DNA of 64,000 bases from AC-32 sp963755635 (GTDB taxonomy: Bacteria > Actinomycetota > Thermoleophilia > Gaiellales > Gaiellaceae). The notes beneath the pieces are model-generated. The model worked only from the letters and a program-made list of their open reading frames with translations, was not told the DNA's origin and did no database searches. Below, in pieces: positions 8,457-18,407 of this stretch. The stretch lies in NCBI GenBank assembly GCA_963755635.1, contig CAVWKS010000019.1, positions 62,001-126,000 on the forward strand. The letters run 5' to 3'. Positions within the stretch are counted from its first letter, which is position 1; every line of letters begins with the position of its first letter. A program made the position numbers and the translations under genes.

Positions 8457-11003
8457 TCACTTGATCCGGAACCGAACCGACTGCCGTGTCGCGGACCGCC
8501 GCCGGGCGGCACGGCGACGAGCCGGATCGTGTAGCGGCCGGCCGGAACCGGTTGCCGTCGGGGTCGCGGCCGTACAGGAAGAGCACGTACTGGCCGGGCA
8601 GGAGGTCGCGCAGGCGCGCGAGCAGGCCGAGCCGCTCGCCGCCCGCCAGAGCTCTGCGTCCAGCCTGGCCAGCGGCTGCACCTGCGGGCCCGCGAGCTCC
8701 TGCGAGGGCGCCGGCCTCGAACGAGAGCACGGCCGGGAGCGTGTCCGAGGGCTTGAAGGCGGTGGCGGAGAGGGCGACGCGCGAGAGCAGCCGCGCGGGC
8801 GGGCCCGAACGTGATCGCCCAGGGCACGCGCAGCGCGCCGGAGCCCCGCGGCGAGCAGGATCTCGCCCTCGGCCGAGCCCGTGGCCGGCGGCGACCCTCG
8901 CAGGCGCGCGACCAGGCGGACGGTCGTCGAGCCGCCCGGCTTGAGCCGCACGCTGCCGGGGACACGCGTGGATCTGCAGGCCGTCTGCCCCTCGTTGCGG
9001 ATCCGGACCCGGAAGCGGCGGGACGAGACGTTGTGCAGGTCAGCCGCTGCGTCGAGTGCCAGCCGTCCCCCCGCGCGCGACCGAAGGCGAGCGTGTCCGG
9101 CCACGCCGCCAGCTCGGCCGACGCCGCGGCGCCGAGGTCGACGAGCCCGCCGCCCTGCGCGGTCACGCTCGTGTCGGCCAGCGGCTCGGCGGTGCCCGCG
9201 AGCAGGCTCCTCAGGTCGGGCGCGCCCAGGCCGGGCCGGAGCTGGGCCAGCAGCGCCGCCGCGCCGGCGACGACCGCGGCCGCGCCGCTCGAGCCGTTGA
9301 CCGTGCCGTAGCGGGCCGAGCCGTCGTCGTTGCGGCCCGGCTCGGCGGTCGCGAGCACGACCCCGGCGCGGCGAGATCGGGCTTCACGCGCGAGTCGTAG
9401 GCGAGGCCTCGGGACGAGAAGGGCGCGATCTGCTGTCGGAGCCGTTGGCGCCGGTCCGGCAGCCCGATCGAGACCACGGCCGAGCGGCGCGCCGAGAGCG
9501 CGGCGACCACGAAGGCGCGACCCGACCGGGACGCTGACGACCGGGACGTCCACCTCTCGTCGAGGCCGAGGCCGCCCGCGGGCAGCTCCACCCCGTAGAC
9601 GACGACCGCCCGGGCGCCCGCCTGCACCGCGTCCTCGATCGCGAGCATCGGGTCGGCGCCGGCCCGGACGAAGGCGGCCTTGCCGGCGACGAGGCTCACG
9701 CCGTGGCCGTCGAAGAAATCTGCGAGAGGGCGCGCGCGCCCCGGCAGCCGGGCGCGCGGCGCGGCCAGCTCGAGCTCGAACGGCTTCGAGGAGACGACGG
9801 CGCCCGCGAGCGGCAGCCTCCGGTCGAGCAGCAGCCGAGCCCGGTGCGAACAGTGACCGGAACGTCCTCGGCCCGGGCGCGCAGGTCGGCGGCGCCGACG
9901 GTCAGCGCGTCCGGCGCGCCGCCCGGGCTGGCGATGCTCCCGTAGCCGGGCCCGGCGGGACCGTCGTTCCCGGCAGGGGCGACCACGAGGGTGTCCAGGT
10001 CGAGCGCGCCGGAGACCGCGCGGGCCTCGGGCGAGTCGGCAAAGGCGGCGTACGGGGCGGCGACGCCGACGAGCGCGATCCGCGCCGCGTCGTGCGCGTC
10101 GCCGTCGAGGTTCGGGTCGACGGCGCGCTCGAGCCCGGCGATCAGCTGGTCGGTTCGCGCGTAGACGGCCCAGCCGCCGGTCTTGTCGAGCTGCCAGCCC
10201 GCATCCGGATCGGCAGCACCGAGGCGCCGGTCGCGACGCCGGCGATCCCGCCGGGCCCGCCCGCGCCGACGAGCAGGCCGGCCATCTCGGTGCCGTGCTC
10301 TTCGCGCCGGCTCGGCTCGTCCGGATCGGCGACCGCCGGCGCGCCGCCGCGCACCTCGGGGTCGACCAGGTTGACGCCGTCGGGAGGATCCGGCCGCGCA
10401 GGTAGGGGTGCGCCGGTCGACGCCCGTGTCGAGCAGGGCGATCGTGACGCCGCGCCCGTCGTAGCCGGGAAGAAGCACCGAGGGCAGCTGCCGGCACCGA
10501 CCGCGACGCCCTCCGCCCGAGCAGCCGGGACGAGAGCGAGGCCGGGTAGGCGACCCGCACCGGGTAGACGCCCGCGACGTCGGCCTGGCGCTCGAGCAGG
10601 GCGACGGCGCGCGGGTCGAGGGCGCGGAAAATCCGTTCAGGACCCGCGCGAAGCTGAAGTCGACGCCGGATCTGGATCCCGTGGGTTGATCTCGGCGAGG
10701 AGCTGCTTCTGCGAGGCGATCGCGGAGCGCGTCCACTCGTGCTCTTGCGCTGGGTCGCCAACCCGCCGTTCGCGGCGACGCGCTGCGCCAGGGACGGGGC
10801 CTTGAGGACGACGAGCTCGCGCTGCCCGACCTCGACGCGGGGCGCGGGCCGCCGACCAGGCCCTGCCACGACGAGGCCTGCGAGCGCAGCGCGCGCTCGT
10901 GCGCTCCGCTGACGCCGAAGCCCACGACCAGGAGGGTCGCCGCCGCGACGATGATCGCCGCAGGCGCGACCGTCCGCGCCTCAGAGGCTCTGGGCGTACG
11001 CAT
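8457..11003 (-). CDS. Secreted/anchored S8 subtilisin-like protease with PA domain
   Basis: About 850-residue serine protease. ATG at 11001-11003; an N-terminal hydrophobic segment (PAAIIVAAATLLVVGFGVSG) is a signal peptide or anchor. After an inhibitor-like propeptide ending VYPVRVAYPA come the catalytic blocks: Asp in YDGRGVTIALLDTGVD, His in EEHGTEMAGLLVGAGGP, oxyanion Asn in VVAPAGNDGPAGPGYGS, and Ser in GSSGAAAVVAGAAALLAQ (usual form GTSMA). A PA (protease-associated) insert lies between His/Asn and Ser (GKAAFVRAGADPMLAIEDAV, GARAVVVYGVELP), as in lactocepin-like subtilases. The C-terminal ~250 residues look like Fn3-type beta domains. Many one-base breaks. It follows tsaD by 36 nt on the same strand. 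Confidence 0.8.
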
Positions 11004-11038
11004 CCAGAGCAAGATAACCCGGGGCGGGACCGCCTCGG

Positions 11039-11924
11039 CTAACGCGCGGCCGAGGCGATCATCGCCGCGTTGTCCGTGCAGAGGTTGAGCGGCGGGGCGA
11101 CGGCGACGGCGAGAGTTGCGCGCAGCTCCGAGTTCGCGGCCACGCCGCCGACGACGGCGACCCGCTCGGCCCCGATGCGTCGGCGCCCTGCACGTGCGCT
11201 CGACGGGGCCGCACGATCGCCCGCTGGTAGCGAGCGGCGAGATCCGCCTTCCTCGAGCTCGCCCGCACCGCGGTCGCGCGCCGCGGAGAGCAGCGCCGTC
11301 TTCACCCCGAGAAGGAGAAGTCGAGCCCGGGCACGCGCGCGACGGGGAAGGCGAACGCGTCCGGGTCGCCCTCGCGCGCGAGCCGCTCGATCCCGGCCCT
11401 CCCGGGTACCCGAGGCCGAGCAGGCGCGCGCCCTTGTCGAACGCCTCGCCGGCGGCGTCGTCGAGCGTGCGGCCGAGGAGGTGAAGGAGCCGCGGCCGCG
11501 GGACGTCGAGCAGCAGCGTGTGCCCGCCCCTCGCGAGCAGGCAGAGGAAGGGCGGCTCGACCGGGTCCGGCCCCAGGTAGAGCGAGGCGACGTGCCCCTG
11601 AAGGTGGTCGACCGGCACGAGCGGCAGCCGCCCCCCACGCGAGTGCTTTAGCCGCGGAGAGCCCGACCAGCAGCGCCCCGATCAGCCCCGGCCCCTGGGT
11701 CACCGCGACGCGGTCGATCTCGTCCAGGCCGGTGTCGCCCAGGGCTTCGCGCACGACCGGCAGCACGAGCTCGAGGTGGTGCCGCGACGCGATCTCCGGC
11801 ACGACCCCGCCGAACCTCGCGTGCAGCTCCGCCTGGAGGAGAGGACGATGGGACCGGATCTCGCCGTCGTCCGGACGACCGCGGCGGCCGTCTCGTCACA
11901 CGACGTCTCGATCGCGAGGATCAG
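11039..11924 (-). CDS. tsaD: tRNA N6-adenosine threonylcarbamoyltransferase
   Basis: Catalytic subunit of the t6A37 machinery; transfers threonylcarbamoyl from TC-AMP to A37 of ANN-decoding tRNAs with TsaB and TsaE, all encoded just upstream. The protein opens LILAIETSCDETAAAVV, so residue 1 is CTG at 11922-11924, overlapping the rimI stop as CTGA. Other motifs: SRHHLELVLPVVREAL, GPGLIGALLVGLSAAKALA, metal-binding HxxxH in VDHLQGHVASLYL, LARGGHTLLL, DDAAGEAFDKGARLLGLGYPG, and AVVGGVAANSELR plus LCTDNAAMIA. Four or more one-base breaks; expected length ~295-320 aa after correction. Confidence 0.9.
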
Positions 11925-12378
11925 TGTGCGGCCGGTTCCTGAACCGGGTCCTCCACATGATCAGGCGTCCTCGCGGTTGTCGGTGTAGTAGCCGCGGCGG
12001 ATGCCGCTCGCGCGGAAGCCGACCCTCGTAGAGGCGGATCGCGCCGTCGTTCGAGACGCGACCTCGAGCGTGTAGCCGCGGCGGCCGCCGCCGAGGTCAG
12101 GTCGAACAGGTGATTCAGGAGCAGCGACGGCGATCCCGCGCCGGCGGTGGTCCGGGTCGGACGGCGACGTTCATGACGTGCCACGCGTCGACGTAGCGCG
12201 AGAGATCAGGTAGCCGACGAGCCGCCCGACTTCGAACGCGCCGAGGCAGATCGACGAGGGCTTCGAGAGCTCGCTCGCGAACATCGAACGCGACCAGGGC
12301 GTCGGGTAGGCGACGCTCTCGATCGCTCGATCTCGCGAGGTCGCGGAGCTCCAGCCGGCGGACCTCGACGCTCGTCAT
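11921..12378 (-). CDS. rimI: Ribosomal-protein-alanine N-acetyltransferase type GNAT
   Basis: GNAT enzyme placed between tsaB and tsaD as in many bacteria. Start ATG at 12376-12378 gives MTSVEVRRLELRDLA; reconstructed across breaks it continues with EIERSVAYPTPWSRSMFASEL, GRLVGYLISRYVDAWHVMNVA, VRPDHRRRGI (the acetyl-CoA pyrophosphate loop) and VRVSNDGAIRLYEG. About 150 aa. It overlaps tsaB by 4 nt (ATGA) and tsaD by CTGA. In this position such proteins acetylate ribosomal protein S18 in E. coli; here the target is inferred only. Confidence 0.75.
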
Positions 12379-12935
12379 CGCACCGCCTCCGCGTCCGGCA
12401 CCCGCAGGTACAGCGGCTCGACGCCCGGGGGCGCCGAAGTCGCGTGCGAGCCGCGCATGCAAGCGCGCATGCAGGACATGCCGCTCGTCGCCGTCCGGCG
12501 GACCTGGCTCCGCGCTCCTCGAGCACGCGCGGTAGCCACCGCGCCGTCGCCGACGCAGAGGCGGCCGTCGATCGGGCTCCGGCGGAGAGACGAACCGGCG
12601 CGGCGCGAACACCTCCGCCGGCGGGCGTCGACACGGGCAGCGCGCCGGGAGCGCCGGCCGCGAGCGCGTCGAGCGTGGAGACGGCCGCCACAGGAAGGTC
12701 GAGCGCAAACGCGAGCCCCCGCGCCGTAGCAACACCGATGCGAACCCGGTGAAGCCGGGGCCGGTGCCGACCGCGAGCCCGGTCACATCCCCGCGCCCGC
12801 GGGCCGACGCGAAGCAGCGCGTCGGCGGCCTCCAGCACGGCAAGCGGGCGGGAGACGCGCTCGCCGAGCAACTCGCCGTCGCGGACGAGCGCGCAGTGGC
12901 CAGCGGGTCGCGGTGTCAAAAGCGAGAGTCAGCAC
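12375..12935 (-). CDS. tsaB: tRNA threonylcarbamoyladenosine biosynthesis protein TsaB
   Basis: Non-catalytic ASKHA-fold partner of TsaD. GTG at 12933-12935 opens MLTLAFDTATR, the typical TsaB start; after a break the sequence continues GHCALVRDGELLGERVSRPL, VGTGPGFTGFASVLL-like segment (glycine-rich loop split over frames) and IGVATARGLAFALDLPVAAVSTLDALA, ending VEPLYLRVPDAEAVR. About 190 aa when breaks are corrected. Its 5' end overlaps tsaE by 20 nt and its stop overlaps the rimI start. Confidence 0.8.
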
Positions 12936-13389
12936 CCCCGAAAAGTCCCCTGAAAAGTTGATCGAGCAGGGCTTTTTCCGAGCTGGAGAGCGTGATCACC
13001 CGATGCGCCGGATCCATGTGCGACAAACGTACCTCGGCACGCACCGGCGGCAGCGCACCCGCCGCGGCCTCGGGCCACTCGACGAAGCAGATCGCGTCCT
13101 CGAAGTACGGCTCCAGGTCGCCCCACTCGGCTGCGGAGAAGCCCTGGAAGCGAAAGAGATCGAGGTGCGAGACGTCCGGGTCGGCTTCGTAGCGGTGGCC
13201 GATCGTGAAGGTCGGGCTCGTGACCGCGCCGGTGACTCCGAGCGCTCGGCAGGCGCCGCGGACGAAGGTCGTCTTGCCGCTGCCGAGCTCGCCCGAGACG
13301 GTCACGACGTCCCCCGTGCGCAGGACGCTCGCGAGCCGGGCCGCGATCGCCTCGGTCTCCGCCGGCGAGCCGCTCGTCAGCTCGATCAC
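12916..13389 (-). CDS. tsaE: tRNA threonylcarbamoyladenosine biosynthesis ATPase TsaE
   Basis: P-loop ATPase that drives turnover of the TsaBD complex in t6A synthesis. GTG at 13387-13389 gives VVIELTSGSPAETEAIAARL; Walker A is GELGSGKTTFVRGACRALG, switch-like segment TSPTFTIGHRYEA, Walker B region SHLDLFRFQG, and EWPEAAAGALPPVRAEVRL. 157 aa, unbroken, one of few intact genes in this part. Start overlaps the GrpB stop (GTGA); the 3' end overlaps the tsaB start. Confidence 0.9.
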   Translation of the reverse strand: MIELTSGSPAETEAIAARLASVLRTGDVVTVSGELGSGKTTFVRGACRALGVTGAVTSPTFTIGHRYEADPDVSHLDLFRFQGFSAAEWGDLEPYFEDAICFVEWPEAAAGALPPVRAEVRLSHMDPAHRVITLSSSEKALLDQLFRGLFGGADSRF

Positions 13390-13876
13390 GACCGAGCCTC
13401 GAGCACGCGCCGGATGAACGGCTCCTTGTCCCGGCCGCTGTACCACGCGCCAAGCTCGGCGAGCTTCTCGCGTTTGAGCGACTCGTACTCCGCCGCGAGT
13501 TGCGGATCGGCGCGGAGGCGTCGCGGAAGCGAACGAGGTCGTCCCACTGCGGGCTGCCCTGGGCGACGACGTGCACGATCACCTCGCGCGGGACTGTGCG
13601 TCCCTTCCGGAAACGGTGCTCGCCCGGCCTGCTCTCCGCAGCAGCGTCTTCGTAGCCGAGCGCGACCAGGCGGGCGGCCGCCTCCGCCGGGAGCGGCGTG
13701 GACGAGACAGCGACCGCGAGGTCGATCGTCGGCTTGCCGGCGAGACCCGGAACCGAGGTGCTGCCGACGTGCTCGATCCCGAGCGCCAGCTCGCCGAGCG
13801 CCTCTCGTAGCTGCCGCGCCTCCGCCTCGAAGCGCTCGGCCCAGGCGGGGTCGTACGCACTCAGCTCGGGCGTCAG
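13386..13876 (-). CDS. GrpB family (UPF0157) nucleotidyltransferase-fold protein
   Basis: GrpB/UPF0157 proteins have a polymerase-beta-like nucleotidyltransferase fold and unknown substrate. The sequence reads LTPELSAYDPAWAERFEAEA, LGIEHVGSTSVPGLAGKPTI (the family hallmark GSTSVPGLxxKPxxD), EHRFRKGRTVPREVIVHVVA, WDDLVRFRD, and ends DKEPFIRRVLEARS. The natural first residue is CTG at 13874-13876, overlapping the UDG stop as CTGA, since family members start MTPELS-like. One break near 13500. About 163 aa. Confidence 0.8.
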
Positions 13877-14525
13877 AAGAGGCCGAGCTGGACCGCGGGC
13901 TCCGCGGCGACCGGCGCCAGCACCGGCGGCGGCTCGAGCGGCACGGTCTCGCGGCCGAGCAGCTCCGGCAGCCGCGCGAAGTCCTGCTCGAGCACCGAGA
14001 GCATCGCCGGCGTGTACAGGGCCGCCGCGGGGTGGTAGAGCGGGTAGAGCAGCACGTCGAACGCGCCGACCTTGAGCCGCTGCTCCTGCCCGTGGACGCG
14101 CGTGATGCCGGTCTCCTTGCCGCTCAGCTGCTTCGTCGCGTGGTTGCCGAGCGTCGCGATCACCTTCGGCTTGATCAGCTCGACCTGGCGGAAGAGATAC
14201 GGCTCGCATGCTTCCTTCTCGTCCGGAACCGGGTCGCGGTTGCCGGGCGGGCGGCATTTGAGCACGTTGCAGACGAAGACGTCCGCGCGCGTGAGGCCGA
14301 TCCCCGCGAGCAGCTTGTCGAGCAGCTTCCCGGCCTGGCCGACGAACGGGAGCCCCTGCTTGTCCTCGTGGAAGCCGGGCGCCTCGCCGACGAACATCAG
14401 GTCTGCGTCCGGGTTGCCGTTGCCGAAGACGACCTGCGTTCGGCCCTCGTGCAGGCGGCAGCGCGTGCAACCAGCTACCGGCGGGACAAGGCCTCGAGCT
14501 CGGTCAACTGCTCAGCCGCAGCCAC
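13873..14525 (-). CDS. Uracil-DNA glycosylase, family 4 (iron-sulfur)
   Basis: Excises uracil from DNA. GTG at 14523-14525 opens VAAAEQLTELEALSRR; one missing base near 14473 then gives VAGCTRCRLHEGRTQVVFGN. Motif A is FVGEAPGFHEDKQGLPFVG (GEAPG..ED, typical of family 4), and motif B region contains NHATKQLSGKETG and LYPLYHPAAALY. Cysteines in CTRC, CNVLKC and EACEPY fit a 4Fe-4S cluster. About 217 aa. Its 5' end overlaps the FmdB gene by 14 nt. Confidence 0.88.
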
Positions 14526-14721
14526 ACGAACCGCCGCAACAGCCCCCGCCACCGGACGTTCGGTAGGTCGGCTGATCGGCGGCGCCGTGTCGCGCGAAGA
14601 CGGAGAACTGCTTGCGCACGTTCTCGGACGCGCAGTCGGGGCAGTCCGGCTCCTCACCGTTCCGGACGAGCTCCTCGAAGTGCGACTCGCACTCCATGCA
14701 GACGTACTCGTAGATCGGCAC
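14512..14721 (-). CDS. FmdB family zinc ribbon protein
   Basis: 69-residue putative regulatory zinc ribbon. GTG at 14719-14721 gives VPIYEYVCMECESHFEELV, then EEPDCPDCASENVRKQFSVF: two CxxC pairs spaced as in FmdB/CxxC_CXXC_SSSS proteins, followed by a glycine-cysteine tail (GGGGCCGGSCGCG). Role unknown; FmdB was linked to amidase regulation in one methylotroph. Intact, overlapping the UDG gene downstream. Confidence 0.85.
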   Translation of the reverse strand: MPIYEYVCMECESHFEELVRNGEEPDCPDCASENVRKQFSVFARHGAADQPTYRTSGGGGCCGGSCGCG

Positions 14722-14759
14722 CGTGTCAGCAGACCCTAGCAACGGGTCCGAATCTTCGG

Positions 14760-16397
14760 CTACTTGTTGTCGGTGACGGAAGCTCGAAGTAGAACGTCGA
14801 GCCGCCGCCGAGCCGCGAGCGCACGCCGATCGTGCCGCCCATCCGCCGCACGAGCTCGCGGCAGATGTAGAGCCCGAGCCCGGTGCCCGCTGGCACGGCC
14901 CGCCCCCGCTGGCCGCGGTAGAACTTCTCGAAGACGGAGTCGTGCTCCGAGGCCGGGATTCCGAGCCCTTCGTCGGCGACTTCGACCCGCACACGGCCCT
15001 CGGCCCGCGCGGTCGAGACCGTGACCTCGCCGCCGTCCGGCGAGTACTTGACCGCGTTGTCGATCAGGTTCACGAGCACCTGCTCGATCCGGTCGGGGTC
15101 GCCCACGCCGTGGCGGCGCCGTCGGCGACGGCCTCGAGCGTGACCGACTCGGGCGCCTGCTCGCGCATCGTCTCGACGGCGCGCCGGGCGAGTCGCCGAG
15201 CTCGACCGGCTCGCGCTCGAAGTGCAGGTCGCCGCGGTCGAGCCGGCTCGCGAGCAGACGTCCTCGGTGATCTGCGTCAGCCGCGTGCCCTGGCTGCCGA
15301 TCATCTCGAGCAGCTGGCGGCGCCGCTCGGGCGCGAGCTCGATGTCCTCGCGCAGGAGCGTCATGCGCCGCCCCGAGCACCGCGGTCATCGGCGTGCGCA
15401 GCTCGTGCGAGACGAGGCGACGAAGTCGCTCTTCGCCTCGTCGAGCCGCCGCTCGATCGTCAGGTCGCGGAACGCGTAGACGACCCGCCCGGGCTGCGGA
15501 CCGCGAGGAACGAAGCCAGAGCTCGCGCCCGTCGAGCTCGACCGGCAGCGTCACCGAGCGCGCGGGCGCCCAGCCGGCCGAGACCGGGATCTCGCTCGGC
15601 GAGCCGCTCCCAGCCGACGAAGACGTCGGCGCTCGGCCGCCCGAGAACGCTGTCGCGGTCGCGGCCGGTGACGAGCTCGGCGGCGCGGTTCCAGAGGCGG
15701 ACGACCCGTCGTCGTCGAGCAGGAAGATCCGTCGCCGACCGCCTCGAGCACGCGCGCGGCGTGCTCGCGCTCGGCGGCCGTCGCCTCCGCGCGGCCTCGG
15801 CCGCCGCCTCGGCCTGCGACTGCCGATGCAGTCTCGCGTTCCGCACCGCGGCCGCCATCAACCCGACCAGGCCCTCGGCCAGCTCGAGATGCTCCTGCTC
15901 GTAGTGGAAGTGCTCGTGCATCAGCTGCACGACACCCACGACGTCGCCCTCGTGCTTGACCGGCAGCATCATCGCCGACTGCACCCCGGGCGGCCCCTCC
16001 TCGGGCAGCTTCCGCATCTCGCCTTCCTTGTTCACGTCGTAGTAGACGCCGCTCGGGTCCTTGACCTGTTCGGGCACGTCGTTGACGACGAGCGGCTCCC
16101 CGCTGACGATCACTCGGCTCTGCATCCCGCCGCCCTCGCGGTTGACCTCGAGCGGCGGCAGGATCCGGGATCGAGCTTCTCGCCGTCGACGAGCGCGTAG
16201 TCGCAACGGATCACGCCGGTCGCGGAATCGAAGGAGGAGACGATCACGCCGCCGTGCGGGACGGCGTCCGTGAGCAGCTCGTCGAAGCGGTCGTAGACGC
16301 GCTCGAGCTCGAGCGTCTCGTTCAGATAGCGCGCGGCCGCGAGAAGCAACTCGGCCTTCTCTGCCCCGCGTGTGACGGCCCACGTTGCCTTCATCAT
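14760..16397 (-). CDS. Cytosolic GAF-PAS sensor histidine kinase
   Basis: Two-component sensor, ~545 aa, without membrane segments. Order: short N-terminus MMKATWAVTRGAEKAELLLA; GAF domain (res ~15-165) with VIVSGEPLVVNDVPEQVKD and AMMLPVKHEGDVVGVVQLMH; PAS domain (~190-290); HisKA with phospho-acceptor LVSHELRTPMTAVLGA; HATPase with N-box VLVNLIDNAVKYSPDGGEVT, G1 VADEGLGIP, F-box SVFEKFYRG, G2 GTGLGLYICRELVRRMGG. A break near 14777 moves the end to SVTDNK. At least seven one-base breaks. No response regulator adjoins it. Its ATG (16395-16397) is only 6 nt from the divergent acetyltransferase start. Confidence 0.85.
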
Positions 16398-16403
16398 GCC
16401 CTA

Positions 16404-16970
16404 GTGATGTTCGAGAGTCTCGGCCCGCGGCTGGAGGGGCGCATCGTCGTCCTCGAGCCGCTCGCCGAGGAGCACGTTCCCGGCCTGCGCGAGGCTGCGG
16501 CGGACGAGCGCATCTGGACCTGGATGTGGACGACCGACCTCGACGCCTGGCTCGGCACACGCTCGGAACGCGATCGCATGCACCCGTTCGCGGTCTGCGG
16601 GACGGCAAGGTGGTCGGCTCGACGAGCTACCTGATGCTGGCGCCGGAGCACCTGCGGCTCGAGATCGGGAACACGTGGCACCACCCGTCCGACGTGGGGC
16701 ACCGGCGCCAACATCGAGGCGAAGTACCTGCTGCTCCGGCACGCGTTCGAGGAGCTCGGCCTTCGCCGGGTCGAGTTCAAGACGGACGCGAAGAACGAGC
16801 GGGCGCGCGCGGCGCTGGCGGCGATGCCCGCCGAGTTCGAGGGGATCCACCGCAAGCACATGGTCGTTCGCGGCGGCGAGCGGCGCGACTCGGCCTGGTA
16901 CGCGGTGATCGACGACGACTGGCCCGCAGTGAAGGCCGCGCTCGAACGGCGCCTGGAGGGCAAGAGCTAG
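16404..16970 (+). CDS. GNAT acetyltransferase (RimJ/RimL type)
   Basis: Predicted N-acetyltransferase of ~188 aa. GTG-ATG at 16404-16409 gives MFESLGPRLEGRIVVLEPLA, the L.G..V.L.PL beginning usual for RimJ/L-like enzymes; then WMWTTDLDAWLG, GKVVGSTSYLMLAPEHLRLE, IGNTWHHP, GANIEAKYLLLRHAFEELG and RVEFKTDAKNERARAALAAM, ending LEGKS. Two breaks (~16600, ~16695). Acceptor unknown. The stop codon TAG begins the hexamer TAGACT, a possible -10 for the following gene. Confidence 0.75.
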
Positions 16971-17011
16971 ACTTCGCGCGCCCGGCATCCGCTACGGAGC
17001 TGGAGCTTCAG

Positions 17012-18407
17012 ATGGTCGAAAGCGTGAACGTGATCGGTCGCGGCCGCGTCGGCTCGGCGCTGGCCGCTCGGCTCGAGGAGCGCGGCGTCGCCCTGCGCGA
17101 GGACGGCGAGCTGGCGCTGCTCTGCGTGCCGGACACGGCCATTCGGGACGTGGCCCGGGGACTGTCCCCGGGACACGGCTGGATCGCGCACGTCAGCGGC
17201 GCGACGCCGCTCGCGGCGCTCGACCCGCACGAGCGGCGCTTCTCGCTCCACCCGCTGCAGACGTTCACGCGCGCGCGCGGGCCCGAGCAGCTCGACGGCG
17301 CCTGGGCGGCGGTCACCGCCGAGACCGACGAGGCCCGCGCGCTCGGCTTCGAGCTCGCGGAGCTGCTCGGCCTGCGGCCGTTCGAGCTCGCCGACGACGC
17401 GCGGCCGCTCTACCACGCGGGCGCCGCGGTCGCCTCGAACTACCTCGTCACGCTGCACCGGGTCGCGTCCGAGCTCTTCGCGGCAGCCGGCGCGCCGCCG
17501 GAGGCGCTCGAGCCGCTGATGCGGCGCACGATCGAGAACGGCTTCGAGCTGACCGGCCCGATCGAGCGCGGCGACTGGGAGACCGTCGAGGCGCACCGCG
17601 AGGCGATCCGCGGCGTCCGGCCGGACCTCGAGCCGCTCTACGACGTGCTCGCGGAGGCGACGCGCGCGATGAAGATCGTCCGCGCGGCAGCCGAGCTCCC
17701 CCGCTCCGACTCGCTCGGGCTCGTCCCGACGATGGGCGCGTTCCACGAGGGCCACCTCTCGCTCTTCCGCGCCGCGCGGGCCGAGAACGACGTCGTCGTC
17801 GTCAGCCTGTTCGTCAACCCGGCGCAGTTCGCGCGCCGGCGAGGACCTCGACCGCTACCCGCGCGACGAGGAGCGCGACGCCGCGCTCGCCGAGGAGGAG
17901 GGCGTCGACGTCCTCTTCGTCCCGCCCGCCGAGGAGATCTACCCGGAGGGCTTCCAGACCTGGGTCGACGTCGAGGAGCTCGGCTCGATGCTCGAAGGCG
18001 AGCACCGGCCCGGCCACTTCCGCGGCGTCGCGACCGTCTGCCTCAAGCTGTTCAACCTCGTCCGCCCCACCCGCGCCTACTTCGGCCAGAAGGACGCGCA
18101 GCAGGCGGCCGTGATCCGGCGGATGGTGCGCGACCTCGCCGTGCCGGTCGAGATCCGCGTCTGCCCGACCGTCCGCGACGAGGACGGGCTCGCGCTCTCG
18201 TCGCGCAACGCCTACCTCTCGCCCGAGGAGCGCGAGGCGGCGCTGGCCCTCCCGCGCGCGCTCGCCGCTCACGACCGCTCGCTCTGAACGGCCTCGCCCG
18301 TCGACTACTTCGAGGAGGCCGACTTCGAGCCGCGCGTCCTCGCCGCGGCGGTCCGCGTCGGGAGCACACGTTTGATCGACAACGTCGTCCTGGAAGGAGA
18401 CAACCAC
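17012..18407 (+). CDS. panC: DUF2520 reductase-like domain fused in frame to pantothenate synthetase (PanC)
   Basis: One reading frame carries two enzymes. Residues ~1-219: Rossmann domain NVIGRGRVGSALAARLEERG plus DUF2520 (FSLHPLQTFTRARGPEQLDG, HAGAAVASNYLVTLHRVA, RRTIENGFELTGPIERGDW). Then, with no stop, PanC begins at ATG 17669: PTMGAFHEGHLSLFRAARAE (ATP HxGH), LFVNPAQF, RVCPTVRDEDGLALSSRNAY, and terminus AAVRVGSTRLIDNVVLE. PanC condenses pantoate and beta-alanine to pantothenate. Two one-base breaks lie inside PanC (~17828, ~18280). The frame of RLIDNVVLE runs without a stop into the panB ATG, so the PanC end is set at the base before it. DUF2520 resembles ketopantoate reductases (PanE/ApbA); supplying that step is inference. 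ATG 17012 chosen after GGAGC. Confidence 0.8.
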
